A program made the position numbers and the translations under genes. From the NCBI GenBank assembly GCA_013115145.1, contig JAAPAO010000003.1:169153-233152 (forward strand): a stretch of 64,000 bases of DNA, read 5' to 3'. Source of the DNA: Perkinsus chesapeaki (Eukaryota; Perkinsozoa; Perkinsida; Perkinsidae). This document shows positions 1 to 10,946 of the stretch, piece by piece (the stretch's first letter is position 1; every line of letters starts with the position of its first letter). Below the pieces are notes generated by a model, which had not been told where the DNA came from, made no database searches, and saw nothing but the letters and a program-made list of their open reading frames with translations.

Positions 1-1891
1 GGAGGTCGCTATGAGCGGGGCAGGGACCGTGGCAGACGGCAAAGCGGCTCTCGTGGAGGGAGCCGGGGTAGAACCTCCACACGCGACAGTCGAAGTCGCA
101 GACGTTCGAGGTAGCCTCCGATTAGGGAAGGGAGGATATGGTGAACGGTGGCAGGTCCAGAGATCGCGGCAGCCGCCATCAGCAGCAGCGTCGAGGAAGG
201 TCTAGATCCGGCTCGTCGTCGGGGTCCTCATCCAGCTCTCGGAGCTCCAGGTCTCGATCTCGGTCGAGACGCCGACATGCGAGGAAGAGCGGCTGGGACG
301 ATCAGACTGAGCAGCCAGAAGCGAGACACAGCAACTTCAGTAGGCTGGCGGCTGAGGCGGGGCGGGAAGCTAATGCTGCTGTGGTTTAGGTTCAGCGCCC
401 CCGGATGGATCTGTGGACCAGCAGATACTGCTGCAGCAGGCGATGCTCGGCGGTGGGGCCGGTGCTAATAAGAAGTCTAAGGAGGTGAGAGATGCTTGAG
501 GAGAATGAAGTCGCATTTTCTTTGGTAGCTGTACGTGGGCAATCTGGCTCAAGGGCAGGCGAACCAGGCCAACCTAAGGGCTTTCTTCAACAATGCTTTG
601 TCGGCCCTGCCGGAGTATCAGCAGAAGTAAGTTATGCCGAGATCACCGATGCCAGGGGGGCATGCTTCGGTTAGGTACGCCGCTTTACTGCCCACTGGTG
701 CCGTCAGAGAGGTGAGGATGTCCGTGGAAGGAATGTACGCATTCGTCGAGTTCGCCTCGGAGGAAATCGCTGTAACGTGTCTGGAGTTTGATAAGGCTGA
801 GTTCCTCGGTAAGTTGGCAAGCGGACTGGTCGTCTAGTGCTCGCCCGAATCAGGCCGACCAATGAAGATCGGACGACCCACTGGCTTGGCTCTACCCGGC
901 CCAGCCCCGCCCCCTATGGACGTCAGTGTCCTGCGCAACCAAGGATTCCTCCCTGGTAAGCAGCGTCTCGAGTTGGGGCACATGATCATCATCGGACATT
1001 CCTCTCAGGCAAGGGCATGCCATCCAACCCCTCACAGAACCGGAAGCAGCGGGAGCTCTACGTCGGAAATCTGGCTGTAAGACGGTTTGAGATAAGCGTC
1101 GTTGGGATGCCTGCTGCTGCAGGTCGGTGTGGTGACCCCACAAGTCCTACATGAGCTGTTCGAGCCTGCCTGTAAAGTGCTGCCGGACTATGACCCTACT
1201 TTGGGGCCACCGGTGCTGCAGGCCGATATCAGAGGAGATGGAAGGTAGGTGGCACCTGATGATCGGTTGAGGGAGTCGTAGAGGAAGACCATATGTTCCT
1301 AGGGGGAATGCCTTCAGTGTTTTCTTTCATCCTAGGCACCTCTAGGCATCGTCTTCGTATTAGGAACAGTTCTCGATCCTCGGGAAACACATGTCTGAGG
1401 ATAGATGCCGCCCTGCCTGATGGATTCCTCTCCCCTCTTTGCCAGGTTTGCCTTTGTCGAGTTCCAAAACGACCGGCTAGCAAGCGCGGCTATGAGCATC
1501 TTCAACGGGGTAAACCAAAGGGGGGCTGCCTCCACCTGCAACACTGCTGTTGTTCATTCAGATGGAAGTCCTTGGTCGCCGACTAGTCTGCAGTCGACCC
1601 CAAGGCTACGAGCCCCCAGTAGCCGGTAGCCTGCCAGCGCCCGCAGCTACTCAACAGTGGAACGCCATGCCGCAGCAAGCCAGTATAGGCTGGGGAATGC
1701 AGGGCGGAGGAGGCGGCCAAGGGTGGGGCGGAGAGCAGCAACAACAGCAAGGATGGGGCCGTGGAGGCTTTGATAACGCCAACAATACACCGTTACAGAA
1801 TCCGAGGAACTTTGGAGGGCCGGCAGATGGTCAGGACGCGGCAGCGAGGGCCGGTGCGGAGGCTGCCCAAGCTCTCTTGGGTGGACGCTGA
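1..1891 (+). CDS. RS-domain splicing factor with two RRMs (U2AF65-like), 5' partial
   Basis: Probable pre-mRNA splicing factor acting in the nucleus, resembling the large U2AF subunit. The window opens inside an Arg/Ser/Gly-rich exon; an RS domain follows (about 160-330). A first RRM starts with the RNP2-like LYVGNLAQGQ (523 on) and has an RNP1-like GMYAFVEF near 735. A second RRM starts RELYVGNLAVG (about 1050) with RNP1 FAFVEFQNDR near 1450. The C-terminus is Gly/Gln-rich and ends at 1891. Exons join through short GT-AG introns, for example 337-397, 487-532, 630-675 and 810-859, which keep the frame. A third UHM-type RRM, normal in U2AF65, is not seen, so this could be a PUF60- or RS-type relative. 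The start codon lies before the window. Confidence 0.72.
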
Positions 1892-2331
1892 GAATGCTCC
1901 CGGTGGTGGATGGTCGTCCGAAGGGATAACGTCTATGGGGCCAACTTGAGAAGCTGCTGCTGCTGCCCCCGCCAACATCACTAAAATCGTTAGCTTCAAA
2001 CCCTACTGCGATTGTTTGGTTTTGTGACGTGAGGAGGAGCTAGTAGTTTAATTTTGTGGCGCAGCGGTCATCTTGGGAACTCGCTGTTAATGTGTGTTAT
2101 TGTTTTATAGGCCCTAGCGCGTTTTTTGCGCATGCGTGCAAGGAGCGTTTTTGACCGTATTTTTGTCACGCGATGTGGGAACGAGTTACTCTACTTCACT
2201 TCCCTTCTCGATCCCGACCACTTCGTGGGTTGATAACCGAACTCTTCTGAGATACTATATTTTGACGAAGAGTCTTTGCAGCTCCTCTTCCCCTCTTCCC
2301 TTCGCCTCCCCCTCCCCCCTCCCCCTTGACA
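1892..2331. other. Intergenic region with polypyrimidine tract
   Basis: No gene is visible. It should hold the 3' end of the RRM gene and the 5' region of the next. A C/T-rich tract at about 2282-2327 lies just before the ATG at 2332; it could be a promoter-proximal element or an acceptor-like tract for trans-splicing. Confidence 0.5.
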
Positions 2332-5010
2332 ATGTCATCGACCTCCTCTCCCATCACTGCAATGGACTACATTAAGATCCAGTTAAGAAGCAGTCTGAGA
2401 GAGGATAGAGCCAATGAGGTAACCAACACTGCGGTGGTGGTGATGAAGTATTTAAGGTCACTATTAGATCTTGGCAAATGTCGATGAGGGTATCCTAGAG
2501 CAGATATCTTCCTTTTTGAGGGACGCGGAGATTGCTGAAGACAAGTAAGCTTCGTTGCATGCGCCTTACGTTAGTAGTGGAGCCCAATCGTTTGCATTTC
2601 TGCGAGCTTGTCTATAGTAATCGATTGTGCAGTAGAGCAGGGTGAAATATATATTGTAGTGCTACTAGTGGCAAAATAATGACGCCTCTTCCACCACCTA
2701 TCGACTCAGACATGCGACCCATTGTAATTACGGCAGTGTAGCGGCCTGGTACAGCAGCACTAACAAGTTCAGATTCCAGCATACTCAGCTACAGCAGCTC
2801 TACGAGTAGTACCGCGTCGCCTCTCTCCTCTGTGGCATCAGTTGTGGTTCAGATACATCGCCATCCTCTATGGCTGGGGCATCCCTATGTTCCTGACCGA
2901 GAGGCAGGATGAGAACTTCAATTTGGTGTTGGATATCGACATCAAGCTGGGGGCGCAGATGACGTGGGAGCATTGCGCTATAGCCGAGAAGGCTATTATC
3001 GATAAAGACGGCGGGACTAGATTTTTCGAGTTTATTATGAAGAACCTCTGCCCAGTACGTACCGGGCTTCGGGGGTCATGGAAAGGCTGATTCGCGATCA
3101 TCGCTCCAGTTATCGGTGGGAAGTTTCCGTCCCCACTGGCAACCCTTTTTTGACGTGACCGAACAACGAACGCGTGGGGGGAGGGCTTGGGGATAAAGTG
3201 TCACGAAGACAGTAGAAATCTCTAGCCTCCGGACACGTAATCCTCTGGGATGAAAACGCGTTCCTAATGCGGAGAAGGTACTCTGGAGCTTTTCCTAGAA
3301 AATAGGTCCCAAGAGCATGGCCAGGGAACACCAGATTTCCTTCTATGGCTCCCTGGCTGGAGTCTGGATGGGATTAGGCAATGCCGGCTCGATGCCTGTT
3401 CGATGTCACCAGGTATTCCCCGGGGAGAAGCAGAAGCATATCGATGCCGCCTTGTTCTCGGCCAGCGGATACAGCAGGGACTCGGGATCTCATAAGGTCT
3501 CATTGCATGTCGTATTCCCGAACATTATAGTGGACAGGAAGAGGGCTCCTAAAATACGTACTGATAAAGAGTCATCATCGCGGCGGTATGGCAGGTGGCA
3601 TCATCATCCTCTGGTGCTAGGTACACATATCGTTCAAAGGTTGTGGTCAGCGTCTTTGGAGGACGACCAGTCTTACGACCCTTTCATAGCTCAGCTCTCT
3701 CACGAGCTGCTCAAATTCTCTCCGGAGAATCGCTTCCGGAACGTCATTGATGAAACCAGTCTTATCGGCAGGTATGTCCGTCGCTGGGTGGGGAAGCAAA
3801 GCTTAGGTTGTTAGATTTGGTAACCGTCTGTGCTTCTGCGACAAGGCATCGAGGCCGCCGCTTGTTAAGCCCGAGGGAAGGCCGTTAAAGCCAGTGGGAC
3901 TGCTTAGATACAGCAGGAATAGGCAGTCTATCAGATGGTTAAGTGTAATAGTCGGGAGAAGGATTCGCGTCGCTGGCTCTGGCTGAGTTCTGACGTGTTT
4001 AGGGCAAGTTGACTGAAGCTGGCTGGGTGAGGATCTCATCGTGCCGATCGATGGACGGGACTTTGCCGAAGCTCACTCCTTGGGACCCTCCGCACGCTAC
4101 AGCCTCCCGAGTCACCCGAACTGGCCCGGGCGGAAGCTGCGTGGACGTGAACCCGCAGAATCAGGATGCTTTCAGAAGCAGACGCTCCCACCTGAGAGGG
4201 GAGGCTGGGACCGGTTCCACCGCCGCTGCTGGGAGGATGACCGAAAGCGCGTAGGCCTGGTGGCCAGCTTTGGTGGGAAGAAAGGAATCTTTCAGCCGTT
4301 TCGAGCTCGACGATCCCGTATCTGGGGAGCAGTTCAAAGCATGGCTCACAGGGTTTGACGGTGGCAAATGGGATGAGCACATCGAGACCAGATCGATATC
4401 GTGGAGGCCTTCGAGCAACCAGGGCTTCATCCAGTACTACCCTGAACGCAGTAAGTGTCGTGGCAGACGAGTGAAGACGACACGTCTGGTATTAGGGGTC
4501 ATCGATGTGATGGCCGTTGACGACACCTGGCTGGGCCTGCTCACGGATTTGGTTGCCGGGTCGACTAGCAAGCTGAAAGCTCGTCGAGTGGAGACTGATG
4601 GCAGCAGTAATAATGTCAACCTCACAGTATAGGACTTATGGTCTCTATAGATGACCTGCCAGCTGAAGCCACCGCGACTGCTAGTGCTGGAGTACAGGTG
4701 GAGGATGATGGAGATGAGGACATGTTAGAAATTAAAGAAGCTTTGGAGGACTACGCTAAGTCCTCCGATGACGAAGTAGAATAGTCTTTTGTGGAAGGCT
4801 GGGAAGATCTTCTGCAGGTCGAGTTGAAGGCAGGCGAGCTGGTGCGAGTTATGGAGGTGGATCCGTCTGGCTGGACTAAGGCACGCCACCACCAGCGTTT
4901 CGCTGTAGGATTTTCATACTTCCGCTCAGGTCCGCAAAGAGGATGGCACGTCGGGATGGGTTTCCGCTGAATTCCTCGGCAACCCCGATCCTAACCGTAT
5001 GCAGCAGTAG
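2332..5010 (+). CDS. Putative archaeo-eukaryotic primase (AEP)-like protein with C-terminal SH3 domain
   Basis: Candidate primase/polymerase-fold protein assembled from many exons. The N-terminus runs from ATG 2332 to about 2546. An exon near 2842-3052 carries LVLDIDIKLGAQ, which fits the D-x-D metal motif of AEPs. The next block (3320-3555) has SHKVSLHVVFPNIIVD, like the AEP S-x-H motif. The exon at about 3812-3910 carries NRLCFCDK and RPLKPVG, like the third AEP region. Downstream, FKAWLTGFDGGKWDEH (4330 on) is followed by an acidic linker and an SH3 domain: ALEDY (4740), ELKAGELVRV, DPSGWTK, then DGTSGWVSAEFLG (4942 on). The SH3 is intact only if introns 4755-4784 and 4881-4929, both GC...AG, are removed. 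Whether the primase-like and SH3 parts form one gene or two is unsure; the central frame (3920-4330) is the weakest stretch. Confidence 0.5.
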
Positions 5011-5347
5011 TGGCAATATCTTCTTCTATCGGCTGGTTGCGATGGCCCGTGCGGGAGTGCGCACAGACCATCGTCTCCTAGACGTTATTATCCCGTCTTC
5101 GTTAATTGATGCGGAGTTTCTTTGACTTGGCTGAATCACCCTCTTAAAAGCACCTATGTGTTGAGTTATCAGTCCAGTGGTGAAATACATTCCAACGAGG
5201 AAAAGAATACAGCCCGCATGAGGGGCAACGGCACATAATTTTCATGGTATTTCGAAGTCCGTACAATCGCGAGAAGTTGGCTGCAAGAGCATTTCATTTG
5301 GGAAACCCACGTCTTTCGGCTCTAGGAGCTCCGCGTAGTTTTTTTCG
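5011..5347. other. Intergenic region
   Basis: No ORF or repeat stands out. It presumably contains the 3' UTR of the SH3-ending gene and the promoter of the PIG-S gene. Confidence 0.5.
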
Positions 5348-7719
5348 ATGAGTCGGCCAAATGCTCCCTTTCGATTGAAGTCCCGTCATAAGGCACAGCT
5401 GGCTTACGCAGCTGTGATACTAGCGAGCGCTATAGCCTGGGCCTGGCTACAATCGGTGGAGAGAGCCCCGTTGCCTGACGTCGACTTGAACGGAGATAGC
5501 ACTGCACGATGGCCGATTGTTTCGGTAGGGGTTGGTTCCACGTGGTCTGTCGCGGAGGGTGTTCAGGTGTGCGTGTGCTCGCTGGACGACAGCCTTGCCG
5601 AATTCGCTGCACCGCGCTTGGAGGGTCCCTTCGAGGCCACAGTGTCGGCGGAATGCTTCAGTGGGCGGCATACAACAGCTTTGAAGGCGGCCGGTGCGTC
5701 TACCTCTCCCGACTGTGCGGAACACATTCACCGTTTTCAGGCTGCAACCGTGACAGTCACTCCAGTAGCTGCTTGGCCGCGTTACGCACTGTCGCTTCTA
5801 ATTTTTCCGCGAAAAGCAACGTTCTCTCGGACGGCCTCCTATACCACATTTTCGCCTACTCTTCGCCATCTGGGCAGCCTCCCAAACGACCGTCGGTGAT
5901 GGAGAACTTCGCGTAGCATCTCCGAGGTATGTCAGCTCTCACTAGTGCTCCCTCAGAATCGTTGACGTGCGCGACCACAAGTTCGGTGTTGACTGGGTCT
6001 ATAACACAGTCTGGTTCCCGAATAGGCCCGCCGGCTTCCATGAGAAAGTGGCCTCGGCTCTCTCAAACCCGAGGTCCGCTCTCTGTTCTGTCAAGATTCT
6101 CAGCTTTGAAATTTCAGGCAGCAACTTTCCTTTCTGCTCGTTAGTGACGTACACAACTCAGCAAGGGCTCATTGGGATTTTTTGCACTCTGTTTACGACG
6201 CCTACATGCGGCCCCTAATAGAGAGCCGACTAGGCCTGGTACAGAAGCGGCCTGACTTCGGTTTGTCATGCCTCTATTTAGCTGCTCGATCTTGACGTAG
6301 ACTCCCAAGTTGTCCATGGCGCTAGGCTGCCTGGTAGAACGCCAAAGAGCGGTGGTGCCATCCAGGACATACGGTTAAGGAGCACCAAACAGCTGCGGGA
6401 GCTGCTCACAGAAGCCAGCCGGTGGGGGAGACCGGAGACCCTCAGACATGGGTACAGGAAACTTCCCCATAGCATACAGTAAGATTTGTCGGGACTGCTA
6501 GTGATTGCCATCACTTGCCCTTGACGCTCCCCAATACTTTTGTGAATATTCATTTACTGGATTGCCCGAAACTAGATTGTCGTTCCAATTCCTTATGTGA
6601 ATCATAGCTATCTCTTGCCGGGGAGCGGTTCAAGCCAGCGTCGATCTAGTTTCACTTGGAGAACCCCGTGGAGCTATGTCGCAACGCAGACTCGTTTGTT
6701 GACTGTGATTGTGTGCGTGTGCGTTTGTAGTCCAACGCCGAATGTGGCTTGTTGTCCCATGCTAGGACGCTCAGTGCTCCGATTCGCTGGGCGAGTTACT
6801 CACGAATCTTATTCCTTTTCTGCCGGGCATCGGTTCAGGGCGACGCCAAAGTTTAGTGGTGTATGTGTACTTCGGAACCTAGTGGATCTATGTCGCAACC
6901 CAGGTTCGCTAGTTCGCATGTCCCATTGGAAAGACGATATCACTTCTTTGCTTGAATGTCCCTAATCTCTGTTCCTCGTCAGTCTAGCTGCATACCTCGC
7001 CCCCGAGAACACCACTGTTTCCGTTGGTCCCGCAGAGAAGTCCAGCGTTGCGATCCCCGGCTGGGGAGTTGTCGCCTTCATTCCCACCGCAGATGACTAT
7101 GGCTTTGCTGCTGGCATGTGGCATGCCCACTTCCGTGCGTGGCTGGGACTTGAGCCCACATCGCCTTGTGACGAGTCTTCCGGCTGGCTGTGCTCTGACC
7201 CGATCAACGGTGTCACGGTGCCGGAGTTGTTCGAGATCGCTCGGGAAGCAGTGATATATTTCCGATCAGCGACGCGAAGCTCTTTAAAGCAGTTGAGAGA
7301 TTTAGTCGACAGTCTCCCTCAAGTAGCGGTGTCCAAGGAGATTGCGGAGCGGGCCTCCAAAGCTTCAGAGTGGATATCTGTCGACTTGGTACGTCCGTGG
7401 CGCGCTCGCTCCTCCCTGCCCGCGAGTTTCAAAGTTGTATCTTTCGTCACTGCGCGATGTATGGTTGTCTTAGGTGGAGATTGAGCAAATGGAATCAGCT
7501 TTGGCGGTGTCTAGAAGGAGCTACGAGGAGAGTACTGAAGTCCTTTATGATGACAGCATATCAGCTCGAAGCTACTTCAGCCAGGAATTCACGCTGGCTG
7601 TCTACCTTCCAATTGCGGCACCACTACTGATACCGATCCTCGTCAATTTCTTCCATGAGCTGCGCCTATGGAGAAAATCCCGAGGCATGGCGGACGCTGG
7701 TCACGAGAAGATCGAGTAG
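5348..7719 (+). CDS. PIGS: GPI transamidase subunit PIG-S (Gpi17)
   Basis: Subunit of the ER GPI transamidase complex, which attaches GPI anchors to proteins. An N-terminal membrane segment (AYAAVILASAIAWAWL, residues about 18-33) is followed by RAPLPDVDL, as in PIG-S proteins. The luminal part includes LLDLDVDSQVVHGARL (6281 on), matching the family's VDSQ motif, and VSVGPAEKSSVAIPGWGVVAF (from about 7018), matching the conserved central region. The C-terminus has YFSQEF then a second membrane helix (AVYLPIAAPLLIPILVNFF) and a basic tail, stop at 7719. This two-helix topology with a large luminal loop is diagnostic. The last intron lies around 7390-7474. Exons between about 6500 and 6990 were not resolved; an imperfect duplication lies there. 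Confidence 0.85.
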
Positions 7720-8226
7720 ATCCTCGCAGTGTATCATTAATATTAAGTTTCAAGGTGAACGGTGTTGGAGTTCCGACGTCAGCGTGACAGAGGAACGCTC
7801 TTGTCACGAGTGCTAGTCCTGGGGGATTTGCCAGCTTCTAAGGGCGTAGTGGCGAGCAACGTTATGACCGCATGATTAGCGGCATAGAAGCGCGTGAATA
7901 TCAGTCGGAACGTGCCTTACCCCGGGTCAATCACCGGTGGGACTCTGCGCATGCGTGCCACAGGACTGCACGCATGAACTGTGGGTTATTGTCGGCCTTG
8001 TTTTAACCCACCAAAAAGCAATGGTTTTCCCGTGAGTTTACTAATCAACATTCGACGTCGCCTGGTCAACTAGATACCTTGCCGTGATGGTCATAGTCCT
8101 GGCTCGAAACCCGAGACCGGCGTGACTCAGAGGAAAATCGATTCTAATGGCGAGCGCTAAGTGCCGTACGCGGCGCTGATCACTCACCGTTTTGAGACCA
8201 CTCTTTCATTATTATTATTCTAAAAC
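7720..8226. other. Intergenic region
   Basis: No coding signal seen on either strand. It must include the PIG-S 3' end and the bZIP promoter/5' UTR; an AT-rich stretch lies just before the bZIP ATG (8207-8226). Confidence 0.5.
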
Positions 8227-9063
8227 ATGTCCCTTGCGCCCCCCATGTCTGCTTGTCGCGAAAATGACTATCTCGTGGATGCCTTCTCGTTATCTTCGGG
8301 CTCGTCTTCATCTGTCCTCGACGGGGCAGTTGGGTATGGCTCATCATCAACTCCCTTATCGGCAGCGTCATCCGTTGGTGGTAATTTTGGCAGCCTATCT
8401 AACAGACGTATGCGAATGGTATACGATACCAATCTACCTCGAGACCAGTTGATCGCGATGAAGCGTGCTCGTAAGCGTCAACTGAACAGGGAATCCGCTC
8501 AGAGGGTTCGAGAAAAAAGGAAGATGGAGTCCAGTGCCTTTGAGACACAATTGAGAGCTACTCGTATGGCCTTAGATGTGGCCAGGAAACAATTGGCCGA
8601 AATCTTGGCTGAGAGGAATGAGCTCAGGCGTCGCTTGGCCCGCTATGAGAACTCGGGGCCTGCGGGACGCGAATTTAATGCAAGTAGCAGTTCTGCAGCA
8701 AATAATGATGTGCCTATGAGCTTTGGAACTACTACAACCAACTCTACAACAGCTAACGGCCAGTTCAAGCCGTTTGATCTCAATAATATTTTTGGTGGGT
8801 CGATATTTTCATCTACATCTGTAACGCCATCATCGGTACCTGACAACAATGTAGCAAAACCCTTTCCGCTGACAGCAGATGGATGCGGCCTAGACAATGA
8901 ACCAAGGATATGCGAAGGTGCTGGTGGCCTGGAAGACCTCAAGGCATCCGGCGTGCGTGGTGACTCTTTTGCCTCATCATCGGCGTTAACCGGTGTCTCG
9001 TACAGCGGCAGCGCTCTCGATGGGTCATTGTCGGCCGCTTGGAACACATTCACAGTGGCTTAA
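8227..9063 (+). CDS. bZIP transcription factor
   Basis: Predicted DNA-binding nuclear factor of 278 residues, apparently a single exon. The basic region is KRARKRQLNRESAQRVREKR (residues about 78-97) and contains the invariant N-x7-R spacing (NRESAQRVR). A leucine-zipper coiled coil follows to about residue 141 with hydrophobic heptads (LRATRMALDV, LAEILAERNELRRRL). Both flanks are Ser/Thr/Asn-rich and look disordered, as is common for activation or regulatory regions. ATG 8227 is the first in-frame start after an AT-rich leader. Targets cannot be inferred from sequence. Confidence 0.88.
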   Translation: MSLAPPMSACRENDYLVDAFSLSSGSSSSVLDGAVGYGSSSTPLSAASSVGGNFGSLSNRRMRMVYDTNLPRDQLIAMKRARKRQLNRESAQRVREKRKMESSAFETQLRATRMALDVARKQLAEILAERNELRRRLARYENSGPAGREFNASSSSAANNDVPMSFGTTTTNSTTANGQFKPFDLNNIFGGSIFSSTSVTPSSVPDNNVAKPFPLTADGCGLDNEPRICEGAGGLEDLKASGVRGDSFASSSALTGVSYSGSALDGSLSAAWNTFTVA

Positions 9064-9747
9064 TGGGTTTCGAGAGCGTCATCACAAGTCCCGCGGTTTC
9101 GTCGGTTCACGTTTCTGAAGTCGTCATCACCACTTGGTTCGCAACATCATTCTTGTTTCATTTTCCGGTATAACTCTTGGTCTCATGCCATGGTTTGTAG
9201 TCTGGCTGAGGCCCGCTACAGTACCGCCGCGGCCGCAGTGAAGAATATTGTAATTCTTCGTCTCCTATTGTTGTTAAATTATCAGCTTTTACCTCTCGCG
9301 ATATGTTGGCTCTGTTATAGTCATCGCAGTCTCTCGTAAAATCGTCATATCGATCGCATTTGTTGTAGCATTAGTATATTTTGCCACTAAGGCTTATTGT
9401 ATGCACCAGAGGTTGTGAGGACGATGACCTTTGCGAGCTCCTCCTTTACGCCCCTCTATGAACCATTGTCGCTTTGCCGTTTGGAAATCCAGGCAGTTAT
9501 AAAAAATATTCAAGTGCTCTGGCGTGCTTTCAACTTCTTGGGTTAGCAACCTCCATGTCATTGTTGGTGCGGTCGGGACGGACTGCCTCGATCTTCCGAC
9601 AGCTCTAAGGCTTACATCACTTTACCATTCGTTGCAATCAAAAAGGTCGTGTCTGGTATTGTTCAACTGCTGCTTTCATTGATCATCATATCGTTTTCGA
9701 TGCTAATGAGCGATTTGCGTTGACTAGTTGGCTCTGGGATAGAAGAA
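9064..9747. other. Long 3' UTR/intergenic region
   Basis: No coding signal; it is more AT-rich than the flanking genes. Likely the 3' UTR of the bZIP gene and the upstream region of the reductase. Confidence 0.5.
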
Positions 9748-10877
9748 ATGCTGTCGAGATGGTTCAGTCGTAAGCCACCGAAGGCGCTGAGTCCGTACGG
9801 TAGGGCTTTCAAGCTGACAAATAGAAAGCGTGTAAGTGCTGATACCCACATATATCGATTTGGGCTCCAAACGGACGTGAGTAGTTCAGCAGCCAGTTGT
9901 GGTAATAAGTATCTGACATCATCATCATCATCAGGAGCATGTTCTCGGCCTACCAATAGGGCAACATGTGTTGCTAGCTCCACTAGGGACAGCATTGCCT
10001 AGCAGACCGTACACGCCAATAACAATCGGTAGGCTGCTGCTGGCAGCAGGGTCTGCTGATTGGTCTGGTCTCAGACCAGGTCACGAAGGGATATGTTGAG
10101 TTCCTCATCAAGACTTATCCAACGGGCCGGCTGACTCCGTGGCTTAGCCGCCTTGAAATCGGTTGGTTACGCCAGCTGTGGGGTAGCTCAGGTTGCCTCG
10201 CTCAGGTGATGAGGCGTTCGTTAGCGGCCCTTTTGGCCCCTTCACGTATGAGGGACGAGGGGCTGTTAAGATTCACGACGAGATCACTGGTGTGGTGTAA
10301 ATCACTGCTGCGCGGAACACGGCTGTTGGGCAGGCGAAAGGCGGCAGTCCGTGGCGAAGTCTTTAACGATGTTCGCGGGCGGCACTGGCATCACTCCGTT
10401 GTACCAGCTTGTACAGGCAATCCAGGCAGATCCGGATGATAAGACGACCATCGATTTGTGAGACTCCGCTTCAGTACGGGGGGACCGAGCGCTGCCAGGC
10501 ACTTTAGTAATCGGAGCGCGGAGGATGTTCTGCTACTTGGGGAGTTGACGGAGAGACTGAAGGCATGGGGCGATAGCTTTCGTGCTACCTTTTACGTGGA
10601 TACGGTGACAAGACTGCCCTCTGCGGTGTGTAGGGTGGAGGTGTCTCAGGGCCCGGTGCCTGAAGGCATGGTGGGAGGTCAACTAACCCCGGAAGCGGTC
10701 GAAAAAATCATATCGGAGAAGCCCCCTACAGACATGGTGAGGGCTGGCGGGCTTTACCTAATAGGAGGCTCTGCGCAGGTGCTGGGCTGCGGACCACCAG
10801 GCATGATTGAGAATTGTGTGCTTCCGGCCATGGAGGCCACGGGAGCTACCAAGGAGCAGCGAACGTTCATTTTTTGA
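9748..10877 (+). CDS. NADH-cytochrome b5 reductase
   Basis: FAD/NADH flavoprotein that passes electrons to cytochrome b5, used in lipid desaturation and related ER or mitochondrial reactions. Exon 1 reads FKLTNRKRVSADTHIYRFGL, the start of the FAD domain. The next exon has HVLGLPIGQHVLLAP and the FAD-binding RPYTPIT (about 9935-10027). Later exons carry VTKGYVEFLIKTYPTGRLTPWL (10080 on, phosphate/isoalloxazine region), FVSGPFGPFTYEGRGAVKI (10212 on), the NADH-binding FAGGTGITPLYQLVQAIQ (about 10370-10430), EDVLLLGELTERLKAW, and CGPPGM with the C-terminal TFIF. All family landmarks are present in order across about five short introns. No membrane anchor is evident before residue 20. Confidence 0.88.
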
Positions 10878-10946
10878 GTGGGCGTTTCCGTACCATGTGT
10901 TGCGCTGGATAGTTGGGAACGGACGAGTGGCGCCTTCAGTGATGTG

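Noticed and set aside
4041-4358. Arg-rich 105-codon ORF overlapping the primase-like gene
   Set aside because: The alternate frame joins in frame to the later SH3 exons; this frame does not, though it cannot be fully excluded.
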